Positions 41,496 through 51,667 are shown, counted from the first letter of the stretch. The stretch: DNA of 64,000 nucleotides from Aedes albopictus (GCF_035046485.1 NC_085136.1:163739963-163803962), one strand, 5' to 3'. Program-made: numbers and translations. The notes: generated from the letters alone by a model not told the origin.

Positions 41496-41816
41496 ATGGC
41501 ATTTGACGTAAGGACGGCTACGTCCATCGTACTCCCCTACGACGGGTCCCCCGAGCAATTAGATGCATTTGTTGACTCAGCAACTCTCTTGGATGAGTTG
41601 ACCGATACAGCAAATAAAGCGATAGCATTGAAATTTTTGAAAACCAGGCTCACTGGAAAGGCCAGGTTGGGTCTTGGAAACAACCATGCTACTATCGCGA
41701 ACCATGTAAATGAAATCAAGCTAAATTGCGAATCGAAAACCTCACCCGAAGAAGTGATGGCAAAACTGAATGCCGTCAAAGAAAGAGATCGGCCTTCGTC
41801 ATGGGAAACTGTTTGA
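41496..41816 (+). pseudogene. Gypsy gag N-terminal half, fused to a virus-like frame
   Basis: An ATG at 41496 begins MAFDVRTATSIVLPYDGS, followed by LDAFVDSATLLDELT, LKFLKTRLTGKARLG and SPEEVMAKLNAVKER. This is a capsid start shared with 31590 and 60350. Similarity ends at about 41795, where the sequence passes into an overlapping virus-like frame starting at 41801; the gag frame meets a TGA at 41814-41816. The nucleocapsid and protease are missing. Confidence 0.75.
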
Positions 41817-42658
41817 GACTCATGACCAAGGATGAGTTCGACGTGGCCAATCATATCCAACGGACCACAAAGGAGAGGCTCCAGAACCTGTTCGGGCCAT
41901 CCAGTACGGAGCTAATTGCAGCCGAGGTCTTTGCCCCTCCGCACTACAGGTTTACCAAGGCTTTTAAGGGTTACATCACCAAAGGGACCCCCTTGGCTAA
42001 GCAACTGGCAGTCCTTTTCATAGAAGGGTTCACTGCCTCTGTAAATGAGTCTGTCTCCGGCTTTTGGAAAGCCGCATGCGTGTTGTCCTTGTCGTACACG
42101 GGCTTGGGAGCCATTGGTTGGTTCGTTAAGGCCCATGAAAAATTCTTAATGTCGGCCAAAGACTTCCTAAAGAAAATCTCTATCCCAGCCTTGGGGCCCT
42201 TCATAGTGGAATATGTCCACCTTGCAGAGAGGCCAAACAAAAAATGGATCTTTTGTCGACTTCTGAGTGATACTGCACTTGCAAATCTATCCTCTACTGC
42301 AATGCCGATTGCAACTTGCCTATTCGTCGCCTTATCCGCCTCCAACACCTCGTTAACTGATGAACTCTGGGATATTGTGTCCTTGTCCCGGATCTCTAAA
42401 ATCGACATGGCAACAGGTTTTGTCATGGCCGAAATCTTCTTGAAGACCCGAACCGAGGACGGCTGGGCGGAGTCTCTGGACGCGCAGTCAAACGCGTTCC
42501 AACAAAAGTTAAAAGCGGAAGGAATGAACTTCCTAACAAATGCCCGAAAAGCCCTACTTGATAAGGCTAAAGCGAGTACCATAAGTGTGGAGAGTATACG
42601 ATCTGACATAATTGAAATTATAGGAGTTGATATTAAAAAATATATAAATATAAATTAA
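41801..42658 (+). pseudogene. Virus nucleoprotein-like frame (endogenous viral element)
   Basis: An uninterrupted frame of 285 codons from an ATG at 41801, open also upstream, to a stop at 42656-42658. It is largely helical with conserved-looking blocks (FWKAACVLSLSYTGLGAIG, NKKWIFCRLLSDTA, TSLTDELWDIVSLSR). It is not a retroelement protein. Size, helical make-up and the related copy at 56060 suggest a nucleoprotein of a negative-strand RNA virus; this is inference. The last 20-odd codons are duplicated at 45601. It is fused to gag on the left and to gypsy RNase H on the right. The ATG may be from the virus or from the junction. No stops or shifts are seen. Confidence 0.5.
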
Positions 42659-43107
42659 TTAATTAAAAAAATAATAAACATATAAGAATATGAAGAGACA
42701 TAAAGACATAATGTTAATCTGAATCAAAATAAATAAAATAAGTTTTCGGGGTATTTTGTACAGCTGAATTAGAACAAAAATACGTCCATCAATTCGGCAT
42801 TAGTTTGAATGCAAGAACGATTTGAATGTACCGAAGAACATCCCATAGCATATCCATCAAGAACCTTAAATGATGCAGAACGCAATTACTCTGCGACTGA
42901 TAAAGAACTGTTGGCCATTGTCTGGGCCACAGAAAATTTCAGACCCCACATTTTTAATACTAGCTTCGAAATACGCACGGACCACAAAGCGCTTGTTTGA
43001 CTCCGTCAGAAAAACGATTTAAATAAGAGGCTTCTGCATTGGAAATTATCTTTAGAAGAGCAAGAGTTTGAAATCAAATACAAAAAGGGTACGTTGAACG
43101 GAAACGC
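42592..43107 (+). repeat. Direct duplication, copy A (virus end plus RNase H)
   Basis: About 510 bases recur at 45601-46100 with small differences. The unit spans the last codons of the virus-like frame, an AT-rich joint and the gypsy RNase H. The junction therefore predates the duplication. Confidence 0.85.
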
Positions 43108-43150
43108 AGAGTCATTATTCAAAATTAACAAAGCAAACCCCGACAAATGA
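42741..43150 (+). pseudogene. Gypsy RNase H fragment, copy A
   Basis: The sequence reads HPIAYPSRTLNDAERNYSA, TDKELLAIVWATENF (catalytic Glu) and IRTDHKALV (catalytic Asp), a TGA, then NKRLLHWKLSLEEQEFEIKY. The first catalytic Asp lies in the lost upstream part. One stop inactivates it. Confidence 0.75.
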
Positions 43151-43431
43151 ATAAATACATCAAGAAAAATCAAATTGATTGGCACTAGAAACCAAGCAAT
43201 CGAAACAATAGCCACTGCAGACACAGAATTGAATTTTGGTAATGGATTGAAAACTAAGCATACATTTCATCTAGTATCTAAAAGTTTTTCTATCGAAACA
43301 GATGGAATCCTTGGACAAGATTTCCTAACAGCAAATAGATGCAAAATCGACTATGAGTCATGGCTGTTACAATTGGGCTTAGGCGATATAGCAGTATCAG
43401 TACCTATCGAAGACAATTTTAAAGAAATGAA
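43151..43431 (+). pseudogene. Gypsy protease C-terminal half
   Basis: Reads TIATADTELNFGNG, then IETDGILGQDFLTANRCKID and SWLLQLGLGDIAV, the second half of retropepsin and following linker. The DSG active site is missing upstream. Virus-like sequence begins directly after FKEMKT. Confidence 0.7.
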
Positions 43432-43982
43432 AACACTCCCGGCCAACTCGGTCCCAGGCTCGGATGAGGAAGGCGATCGCGGCGGATGTCAACGTCTACC
43501 CCTTCGTGTTCGTTGAGTCTACCAGTGCTACTATTGCCAACGATGACAGCTTCACAGTTGATCCCTTGGTCGAGCCTGAGGTGGCCAGTCCTGCTGACTA
43601 TCTCCAAGCATGTTCGTGCGGCTCCGTAGAATCATTCCACTACTGTTATAGTGGACTGTCCGACTTCGTTGGACCCAACGCTGGTGCGTGGGCCCAAAAA
43701 AATGTAAGTATATGGTTAATAATGGCTCATAATGGCCCATTAAAATTCCTCTTGTTATTTCCATTTCCTAAAGGGCTGGCTTTTTGGAATTTAGTGATAT
43801 ATTTATTATTTTGTCTTCTACAAAAGAAATTAACACCATATTATTTTTGCATTGAAATTAGAGACCTTGTACTCCGCGCCCGGTTCCGGTCCTCAGACAT
43901 CTGAAGCGGAACGGCTACTATGTGACATTTTAGGATGGGAGAATCCCGTTCTAACTTGGCACAAAGTCTCTAAATTTTCTTT
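43432..43982 (+). pseudogene. Virus-like insert inside pol, with an intron-like segment
   Basis: Two coding-like parts (about 43464-43703 and 43864-43982) are separated by an AT-rich 160-base segment. That segment starts with a donor-like GTAAGT (43704) and ends in AAATTAGAG (acceptor AG near 43862-43863). Reading phase is kept if it is removed. The second part includes ILGWENPV, similar to VLGWDHPV at 45310. The insert is bounded by gypsy protease and gypsy pol linker. The virus family was not identified. Confidence 0.4.
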
Positions 43983-44450
43983 CATGTCTCGGCATACCAA
44001 AGTGAAATGTTGGTACACCCTAAAGAAATTCAATCAGGAATCTTTTTGGGTAACACGATCATTTCCAAAAAACAAACCCTTGGCGAAATTCACTAATACC
44101 ACAGATGAACCAGTATACATTTCTTATGATCAAATAAAACCTATAACAGAGCCGTTGGACAGTTATTACGTTTTGAATACCAGAAGAATAAGTAATGAAA
44201 ACGAACATAGGAAAATATTTGGAAAGAAATTTACACTACAAATATACCTGATTATGTGCAACAGGAATTTGAACGGTTAATAAGAGATTATTCAGACATT
44301 TTCTGTTTAAGCGAGGATACTCTTTCAACTAATAATTGTTATTCTCAAGACATACACTTATCAGATAATATCCCGAGGTATATCCCAAACTACAAACAAA
44401 CACATTCGCAAACAGAAGAAATACACACCCAAGAGGATAAAATGCCTCAA
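43983..44450 (+). pseudogene. Gypsy protease-RT linker and RT start
   Basis: Reads RHTKVKCWYTLKKFN and DEPVYISYDQIKPITEPL, then after a frameshift VQQEFERLIRDYSDIFCLSE, DIHLSDNIPRYIPNY and KQTHSQTEE. These are the standard gypsy residues leading into RT (IPNYK, HSQ). RT itself is missing. Confidence 0.7.
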
Positions 44451-44491
44451 GAAAATAGTGTGGAACATTACAGCGGAGTTACACCGCGCAT

Positions 44492-44710
44492 GTAACTCAA
44501 AATACAATACGTGTGCATCGCCCCTACCTTCCCGTGGGAATCAAGCGATTTCAGCATTTTTATACATGCGCAGTGTCTCGGACCTTTGCGCGCTCATACA
44601 TTAGAAAAAGGTTGTTTGAAGTTTAACCAAGATACAATAAATCAGTCTTAACCAACCAAACGAACGAGTTGGTTCTAATTAGCAAATGATGACAATCCAT
44701 CATAACACTT
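44492..44710 (+). repeat. Probable solo LTR
   Basis: The segment starts TGTAACTC and has TTTTTATACATG as a TATA-like box and CAATAAATCAGTCTT as a poly(A)-type region. It ends near CATCATAACA. It is not flanked by a primer site on the right. Confidence 0.4.
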
Positions 44711-45085
44711 AAGCATAAGTGGAAGCGTTATGCATTTCATTCGCATGTCCACTCCATCCGCCCCTTGCTTATTCTTCTATCCCTCTCTCCACCTATCGTG
44801 GGGTCGATTGCGAATGTCATTGCATCATCGTTGGAATGGAGGGACATGGCTGTTTGTTAGCTTTAATAATATTCCCCGCAGTATACTGTCCGAATGTTTT
44901 GGGTATCTGGATATCGTTCTCTATGGTTCGAAGTCCAGCTGAAAAATTTGCTGAGAGTGTTGTTATTTATTGTCGTTATAAAACGACCCCGTGCATTGTA
45001 TTGAGTTTTTTCTAGATTCTTAGTTAAGAATTTTTACTTATCGACGGTTTATTATTATTATTGTTTTTTTACAGCAAAAAAAAAC
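44711..45085. other. Open in two frames, unassigned; acceptor-like end
   Basis: Overlapping frames at 44719-45015 lack motifs I recognise. The stretch ends in a strong acceptor-like sequence (TTTTTTTACAG at about 45064-45074) just before the virus-like frame. Confidence 0.3.
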
Positions 45086-45487
45086 ATGGAATACGTAGGA
45101 GAAACATTTACTTGTGGCCCCCGATTCGGTGAATGGGTGGGCCCCATTGATTCGCGACTACGACATGGCTATCTGTCTCGTATAGTCCAACTCATCGCGA
45201 TTGGAGCACTTCCGGCGACTAGGCTGTGTCCGGAAGTGAAGGATAGGGTGTGCCGTCGATGGAGACTCGCCTGTTCTCTCGGCGCCCAAACGGCATCTGA
45301 GGAGTTCCAGACGTACAAAGTCCTAGGCTGGGACCATCCGGTGCATCTGTACCGGAGTCGCCTAGGTATGTTCGAGATTATCATACGTTTCGTCCACCGA
45401 GGTAACTGCTGGAGGTCGGACTTCCTCGATGTAGGCGTAAATACCGATAATATTGTAAACTTATTTGAACTTTATGATAATCAATAA
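45086..45487 (+). pseudogene. Virus-like frame related to 43864-43982
   Basis: An intact ATG frame of 133 codons (MEYVGETFTCGPRFGEW, RIVQLIAIGALPATRLCPE, VLGWDHPVHLYRSR, then an Asp/Asn-rich end). The LGW-x-x-PV block and preceding Q-T-S/A-E pattern match the second part of the insert at 43864, so the two derive from related viral sequence. No retroelement motif. An acceptor-like site lies just upstream. The virus family was not identified. Confidence 0.4.
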
Positions 45488-45600
45488 ACCAAATTCAAAT
45501 CTAATCATTCGAGATCTCTTTAATATTAGTAATAGCAAAATTGAAAAAAAAAACATGTAACAACAAAATGTGGAGATCCACAACAAATCAATTCACGTTT

Positions 45601-46110
45601 GGAGAGTATACGATCTGACATAATTGAAATTATAGGAGTTGATATTAAAAATATATACATAAATTAATTAATTAAAAATATAATAAACATATAAGAATAT
45701 GAAGAAACATAAAGACATGATGTTAATCAGAATCACAATAAATGAAATAAATTCTCGGGGTATTTTGAACAGCTGAATTAGAACAAAAATGCATCCATCA
45801 ATTCGGCATTAGTTTGAATGCAAGAACGATTTGAATGTACCGAAGAACATCCCATTGCATATCGCAATTACTCTGCGACTGAAAAAGAACTGTTGTCCAT
45901 TGTCTAGGCCATAAAACATTTCAGACCCTACATTTATGGTACTAGCTTCGAAATACACACGGACCACATACCGCTTGTTCGACTCCGTCAGAAAAAAAAA
46001 AAATCAATTTAAATAAGAGGTTTCTGCATTGGAAACTAGCTTTAGAAGAGCAAGAGTTTGAAATCAAATACAAAAAGGGTACGTCGAATGGAAACGCAAA
46101 CGCATTTTCC
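45601..46110 (+). repeat. Direct duplication, copy B (virus end plus RNase H)
   Basis: A second copy of 42592-43107. The RNase H part has a TAG in the ELLSIV block and short indels (for example loss of the SRTLNDAE codons), so it is more decayed than copy A. Confidence 0.85.
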
Positions 46111-46451
46111 TGAATAGATCAGAAATGCAAAGAAAATCCAGAAGTAAATGCAAATTCAGCCAACGATGACAGTGACAACATGACGGCCGATGAACGAATT
46201 TAAAATCGAATCATCTTAGAGCGAACAAACGAAGACAGTCGTGAATCTCTTACTTTGTTTAGGAAATATAATCGAACAGCAGTAAAAAACAATTCATTTC
46301 TGGAGTCTTTATCAATATTCTCAAAGATTACGCATCGACAAAATGCATAACTGGAATTTACTGTAGTGAAAGAATATTGATGAACCTACAAGTAATTTCC
46401 AAAAACTATGTTTCATGGTTAAAATCATTCCAAATTTACTGAACACAACCA
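46111..46451 (+). pseudogene. Gypsy pol spacer, decayed
   Basis: Between RNase H and integrase in gypsy order. Short readable pieces (SANDDSDNMTADER) fit the acidic spacer; no intact frame. Confidence 0.35.
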
Positions 46452-46925
46452 TTGTTGCAAGACGTCATTGACGAATTGAAACGAGGTCAAATCATTCAAC
46501 GACAACATAATGCTAATCACAGGGGCATTAATGAAACCAAGACTCATATTTCACGGACATTCTTTTTTCCAAGAATGAAAAGCAAAATCACTAACTTTAT
46601 TAATATTTGTAAATTATGTAAAAAATCAAAATACGAAAAGCACTCGTACGAACAAAAGTATCACCTCACAGTGACACCAACAAGACCATTGCAAATAGTT
46701 CACATGCGGACGTATTTAGGCAATAACACATTTTTTCTCTACCTTAGGAAAGCCTTCATTTTTAATCATGGACCAAGAAGCTTCGTTCACACTATCAGAC
46801 AATTTCTCGAAGAAACCAACGTGGAGTATCACTATACCAGCGTGGGCCAATCTTCATCGAACGGAACGGTCGAAATAGTCCACAGAGCCTTGCAAATCTC
46901 ATTATTAGGAAACGTAGACAATTAG
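46452..46925 (+). pseudogene. Gypsy integrase with internal deletion
   Basis: The zinc-binding domain is readable (NANHRGINETKTHI, then CKLCKKSKYEKHS). The core begins RPLQIVHMRTYLG, where the catalytic Asp is expected after IVH-x but Met-Arg is present. It then jumps to the last helix (TNVEYHYTSVGQSSSNGTVE) with its catalytic Glu. The middle of the core, including the second Asp, is deleted. Inactive. Confidence 0.7.
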
Positions 46926-46949
46926 CAGACAACTTATATAAATTGAAAC

Positions 46950-47812
46950 ACCATCGGAAAAAGGCTGGAAATGACTGGCAGGCAACCCAGATGCAGACGA
47001 CTTGAGAAAAATCGACAGTACATTCAACGACCTCATCGACCAGTCAAATGAGCAAATCAAAATCAACCAATTTATTGTCGTCGAGGTTGAAACCCGAAGT
47101 TTCCCCACACGCGACAATCGCTTTTTTCCAAATCAGTACGGGAAACCTAACGTCGGACATAGTGCGCTGGACAGCGGACCTGGTCCTCTATCCAGTGCAC
47201 TATGCCCGACGTACGTCCGACGCACGGTTTAGGAGAAAAATCGATTTTCGCGTGTAAAAAATTCCGATTTTCAACTGTACGAACAATATTCGAAGGTAAC
47301 TTATACCATTAACCAACTCACTTCAATCAACAGCATCCTTTTGAGAGAAACCGACGCCATCACGTTACTATTATCCATGGAAACAATGAACAACATACTC
47401 AAAGAAATCGAAGGCGCAATCCTGAGAAGCCGCATATCGCTATCCAACAGTAAGCTATTAACACTAAAGGAAATCTTCCTAATTGAAACCATTATCAATA
47501 AACAAGGCATAACGACTAATTTCCCAGAGAAAGCATTGAGTTATGCCAAACCAAAAATAGCTTGCAAACCCGACATGCTGCTATACAAGATGCAAGACCA
47601 ACGGAAACTGTCAAATGATCAACATTATACCACTGATCGTCAACGACACTATTATAACAGATACCCCCTCAATACGTTACAAAGTCAAATAAGCAGCTCT
47701 CCACACTGCAAACCATCCCGAGTACGTAGTCCAACAATTACACGATGTTCAAGCATTTTTAGACGACTGCGTTTATCCAATTATAATGGGATTGGAAAGT
47801 AACTGTTCAGCT
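46950..47812 (+). pseudogene. Gypsy env-like glycoprotein fragment
   Basis: The upstream part reads RKIDSTFNDLIDQSNEQIK. After a small hairpin insertion at 47151 it resumes with LTSINSILLRETDAITLLLS, METMNNILKEIEGAILRSRI and SNSKLLTLKEIF. The Leu-rich heptads followed by N-S-K-LLTL are typical of errantivirus env proteins (baculovirus F-like). It drifts out of frame after about 47800. It is the only env piece in the window. This marks one element as errantivirus-like. Decayed, with no cleavage site or fusion peptide visible. Confidence 0.65.
47151..47211. repeat. Short hairpin insertion in env
   Basis: CGTCGGACATAGTGCGCTGG and a near reverse complement (TCCAGTGCACTATGCCCGACG region) flank a 15-base loop, with about four mismatches. 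It interrupts the env frame. Confidence 0.5.
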
Positions 47813-48108
47813 TCCACAACAAATCAAACCGATTTTATATTTACCCTTACCCAGGAACATGTTACTAATCAACAACGCAAAGGAACAACACGCTAGTTCT
47901 AGTTGCGGTCCACACAATAGGACGCTATCAGGAAATTTCTTACTATGTATATTTCCAAAGCTGCACAGTCAAAATCGTTCGTTTACTTCAGAGGAAATCA
48001 TCAGCACGTTTCGGGCAAACGGTTTGTACAATACTGGCGTGCGCTGGTGTGTGTGTGCTTGATATGACGTCGAATGAGAAGGTGCGAGTAGGCACCATCA
48101 ATGCCCAA
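47813..48108 (+). other. Env 3' remainder, degraded
   Basis: Short readable stretches only. It lies between the env fragment and the LTR at about 48109. Confidence 0.3.
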
Positions 48109-48559
48109 CAGTTAGAACCGTAGCAACACCAACGCCGTGCAGCCAGTATCAACCGGTTTCCCCGTAGTTGGATCCACGCGCCAAGTAACAGTTACGGATA
48201 GACATACCGTTAGACCAGACAGTCAACAAAGTTATCACCCGCAACCCAGACATAATAAGAAATCCATATTCATCAGAAACATAAAACAGTCGTAAAAGAT
48301 AGCATTCGCGAAACAGCAACATTAGCAAAGCCACAACAGCAGACAACCGCATACCGATCTTTTGTATAAATACCCCGGTAGGCAGCTAGGCAGATCAGTT
48401 GCAGTTGCTTTGATTCAGTGTTCACTATCCATCATCATTTCATTCAGGTAGACTAGCTACCTTAAGCTAGGAATAGTAGATAATAATAATACAAAATCAA
48501 ATGTTTAGAATTCATAAGTGAAATATTTTTTTTCTTTATTGGAATTAAAATAAAATAAC
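48109..48559 (+). repeat. Gypsy-type LTR (boundaries approximate)
   Basis: It begins AGTTAGAACCGTAGCAACAC, and AGTTA starts are usual for gypsy LTRs. It carries TTGTATAAATACCCCGG (TATA box) with TCAGTTGC-like initiator motifs 25-35 bases downstream. It runs to AAAATAAAATAAC before a primer-site-like sequence. Confidence 0.6.
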
Positions 48560-48575
48560 TGGCGTCCGAATAGGA
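48560..48575 (+). promoter_or_regulatory. Primer binding site-like TGGCGTCCGAATAGG
   Basis: It directly follows the LTR end. A TGG start fits a tRNA CCA end; the cognate tRNA was not determined. Confidence 0.4.
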
Positions 48576-49157
48576 GAATAGTAGTGAAGTTTTAGTAGGG
48601 CAGTTTTTCCTATAATCGCGAAGTTATACTACAGTGATTCGACCAAAGAGAGTTGCGACGTGGAGTGCGGCATACCTTTGGAGTAAAGCAGAAACTAATT
48701 CCTCAAGTAAATTGTTAGGGAAAGTTTGAAAAACAATCCGAAATAGTTATTATCAACGTAAACTGTAAACGTATGGATTGATTCCATTAGTACGATCACC
48801 AAGATCGGAAGACAAACAAAAACTGATAATAGGAATCGATAACAAACGACCAGCGCCAGGACTTGCTGAAAACGGCACTGTTAGAGGTTTGACGGCCAGC
48901 AGTCACATGGTTCCCGTAGTTGTGAGTGTCCCTCACAATGGTTGATATTAAATTGTAAATACTATAATTCTTTTTTTTTTTCAAGTAAAAAGTGAACAAG
49001 GAAATATCAATCAAAAAGTGAATAAACACGAAGAAGTAAAATGTTTTGAATAAAAAAAGTGAACACCTCAAACGAATAATAATCAAGAAACAAATGAAAT
49101 TCAATTAAAAGCAAAACTCCCTAACAAGTTGATGCGCTAACCACTCTAAAAGCCATC
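48576..49157 (+). other. Leader region without a recognised frame
   Basis: AT-rich leader following a primer site. No membrane-protein frame was found before the MITE at 49166. Confidence 0.3.
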
Positions 49158-49165
49158 GTAATACG

Positions 49166-49616
49166 TAGGGACAATGGAAATTCGCGGCAAAATTTCTAAA
49201 ATTTCGCGGGCCAACATTGTGAATTTCGCGGCGATTTCGCGGCTACACATTTTTGGACGTTTTGTTGAAGAAACACCAATTTTGCATGCGAAATGAATAG
49301 TTCACTTGAATTTTTTTGAAGCGTAATCATAAATTCACAGAAAAAATACCAAATTTAATTAAAAATCAGAAAAGAAGTACATATTAAATTCATTTAACTT
49401 TCATTATGCCGGATTCAGAATTGTTAATTACTTTACACTGTTGAAAGTTATCAGTAAATTAATATTTTAAAATTTAAAATTGGTGGAATTTTGAGGTTAT
49501 TTTCTAAATATTGATAAATTTCGCGGCATTTCGCGGGATTTCTTTTATTTCGCGACCAATGCCCAATTTCGCGGAATTCGCGGCTTCCGCGAAATCGCGA
49601 ATTTCCATTGTCCCTA
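49166..49616. mobile_element. hAT-like MITE with 8-base target duplication
   Basis: Termini TAGGGACAATGGAAATTCGC and the exact complement at the right end. GTAATACG is duplicated at 49158-49165 and 49617-49624; 8-base duplications are typical of hAT transposons. Both subterminal regions are packed with TTTCGCGG/AATTTCGCGG repeats. Non-coding, 451 bases. Confidence 0.85.
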
Positions 49617-49624
49617 GTAATACG

Positions 49625-50282
49625 GTAATTTCAAAAGACAAGTGGAACGTAAGACAAGGCAAGAAGTATGTACGTCTTTCTACCTTGATCAACACCGTAT
49701 AGACACAAGTGATAGTGGAAGTGAACTTTAAAACACTCAGATAAACAGTGAAAGTAAATCACAATGGATTTCACCGTAGAACACAGAAATTTGTGGCTGG
49801 AAAACAGGCCATACATTCCGTTCTTAGGGTAATTGGCAAGCTTATTTGAAGTGAACAATTCATACTACGATGCTACTTTCGTTCAAGAGCTAGTAGGACA
49901 ATTAGAAAAAATGAACATTAAATTCGTGTATAAGAACAAAATAAAGGTAGGTACTGATAGAAAGACATGTACCGATTGCATATCCCGGTGCTCAAAGAAG
50001 AACCAGAAAAATCAAATTTCAGAGACGACACTATCCCACTGGAATATTAAAATGAGGATAAAGTCAGTGAAGTCGTAATAGTAGCAGTTATTTCAACACG
50101 TGGATAAAGTCAACAATCACACTTAAACAAAAGAAAAGGTAAATGTTAAGAGAAACAGAAAATCTTTTTGAGGAGTTGCAGCAAATTTATAGCTACCTCA
50201 AAAAATCAATAAAAAAAATATAACATACAAAACATTGGTAAACAAAAAACATTTATGCGAAATTATTTGCAATATGTTGGAA
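49625..50282 (+). other. Gypsy leader or gag-start debris
   Basis: Frames at 49833-50078 are Lys-rich without a motif. The stretch follows on from the sequence before the MITE. ACAGTGAAAGTAAATCACAATGG at 49746 resembles leader-to-start contexts elsewhere, but no membrane helix follows. Confidence 0.3.
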
Positions 50283-50450
50283 TAACAACGCCTGGTGCAA
50301 CACCTTTGGTCTATAAAAGGCTTGTTCCAATCCATGAATAAACAGTTCAAATCGGTCTTCGGACCAAGTAATTCATCAATTACCATTGGTTGAGATATCA
50401 CATCCGTTCAAGTGATGTACATTTAAATCCTATCAGAGTGTACCAGCATA
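50283..50450 (+). repeat. LTR fragment related to 39097-39215
   Basis: Contains TATAAAAGGCTTG, ATGAATAAA and TCGGTCTTCGGACCAAGTA, ends CCAGCA, and is followed at once by a primer binding site. Confidence 0.65.
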
Positions 50451-50466
50451 TGGCGACCGTGACATG
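50451..50466 (+). promoter_or_regulatory. Primer binding site TGGCGACCGTGACATG
   Basis: Same tRNA-Arg-type site as at 9442-9428. It directly follows an LTR end. Confidence 0.7.
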
Positions 50467-50537
50467 TTTCATATAGCACGACACAATTGATAATTTAAAT
50501 AGCCTTACGATTCCTGAATACAGAGACTTCGCAGTTA

Positions 50538-50711
50538 GCGTTCTTCCGAACAAGAACGCCTTTCCATTAGCGATACTTCTTCTGTCTAGTATTTGGGGTA
50601 ACAGGTTGGGACAGCGCTTGGAACTGAAAAGAAACCCCTTGAAGGTTCTGCGATCCAGAGAGGACATCGCATCCGGATTATGCCACCGAACCTGTTGGAA
50701 AAGTCTTGTCA
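50538..50711 (+). repeat. 175-base direct repeat, copy 1 (LTR-like)
   Basis: Matches 51412-51587 with modest divergence (GCGTTCTTCCGAACAAGAAC start, CACCGAACCTGTTGGAAAAG end). Copy 1 is followed by TGGCGACCGTACAG at 50712, so it ends like an LTR; copy 2 is not. Confidence 0.7.
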
Positions 50712-50954
50712 TGGCGACCGTACAGAGTAAAAAGAAGACCGTTCTGCAAAGTGCGCGATGAAGACAATTCGACTGATCGAAGAGCCAGTTGGCAGAGTGA
50801 AGAGTTCAAACAAATGTGGAAGCTAAGTATAATAGTCATCAGCCTCACCGCATACAATTTTGTGTCAGTGAAAGTATGTGAATATTTGATGAAAGAGATT
50901 TACGAATACAAACTAAATCTGCAGAATGCAAAAACCATCGTCTTTACAAACTGA
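50706..50954 (+). pseudogene. Leader membrane-protein-like frame, no ATG
   Basis: Open from a TTG overlapping the primer-site-like sequence. The useful part starts about residue 20 (polar). A hydrophobic helix follows (MWKLSIIVISLTAYNFVSV) and then a Lys/Glu tail. It lacks an ATG before the helix, so it is probably a decayed leader frame. Position and plan match the other leader membrane proteins. Confidence 0.35.
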
Positions 50955-51038
50955 AAAACTTAACTCTGTGAGCAGTGAACTATCGTGGAAATTGTACCAG
51001 TGCCCAGTGGGAAAAATGAAGCAAAATAAAAGGATGTT

Positions 51039-51299
51039 TTGATGCCGCATGTTGCAAGTCGAACGAATGATTCTCCGGTTTGTGCGCCGCAGAGGAAGAG
51101 CTGTAGAGTGTCATCTCCAGAATTAAAAGAAACGAAGAAATTCCCAGTGCCAAAGAGTAAATGTGCAGCTCAACTCATTCGTTTACGTAAGGAGCAGAAC
51201 TATTTAGTTACCAAGAAACAAGGCAATACTTTGAAAATAACAAAAAATACTCTTCGGCATATAGAAGGATTATCAAAGTTTGTGATCGTGAGAAATTGA
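51039..51299 (+). CDS. Unidentified basic frame (86 aa)
   Basis: Cys/Lys/Arg-rich (KSKCAAQLIRLRKEQNYLV) with no membrane helix. It lies between the two 175-base repeats, after the leader membrane-like frame, a position comparable to the second leader frame at 35400. Not recognised. Confidence 0.3.
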   Translation: MMPHVASRTNDSPVCAPQRKSCRVSSPELKETKKFPVPKSKCAAQLIRLRKEQNYLVTKKQGNTLKITKNTLRHIEGLSKFVIVRN

Positions 51300-51411
51300 A
51301 GACATGACTAAAGCTTTCCCGCCCGTAAACAGTGCCAGTGGAATCGTGATCTTAACAACAAACAATGGACTAATTGCCCATAAAGACGCAGTTAGCAAAA
51401 GCATAGGTGGC

Positions 51412-51587
51412 TAGCGTTCTTCCGAACAAGAACGACTTTTCATTAGCGACCCCTCTCCTGCCTAGTATTGGGGTAACAGGTTGGGACACCGCTTGGAATT
51501 GAAATGAAATTCCTTGAAGGTTCTGCAATCCATAGAGGACACCGCATCCGGATTATGCCACCGAACCTGTTGGAAAAGTCTTGGCAC
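51412..51587 (+). repeat. 175-base direct repeat, copy 2 (LTR-like)
   Basis: A second copy of 50538-50711. It precedes the chimeric frame at 51668 by about 80 bases. Confidence 0.7.
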
Positions 51588-51667
51588 AGGTTAGGCCTGA
51601 AAGCCTTCTTCAAACTTCAAAGGTCACGTGTGAGTTTCGGAAGTGATCGTGAATGTGAAAATCCGAA

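Noticed and set aside
41971..42609. 212-codon antisense frame
   Set aside because: Shadow of the virus-like frame on the plus strand; low-information composition.
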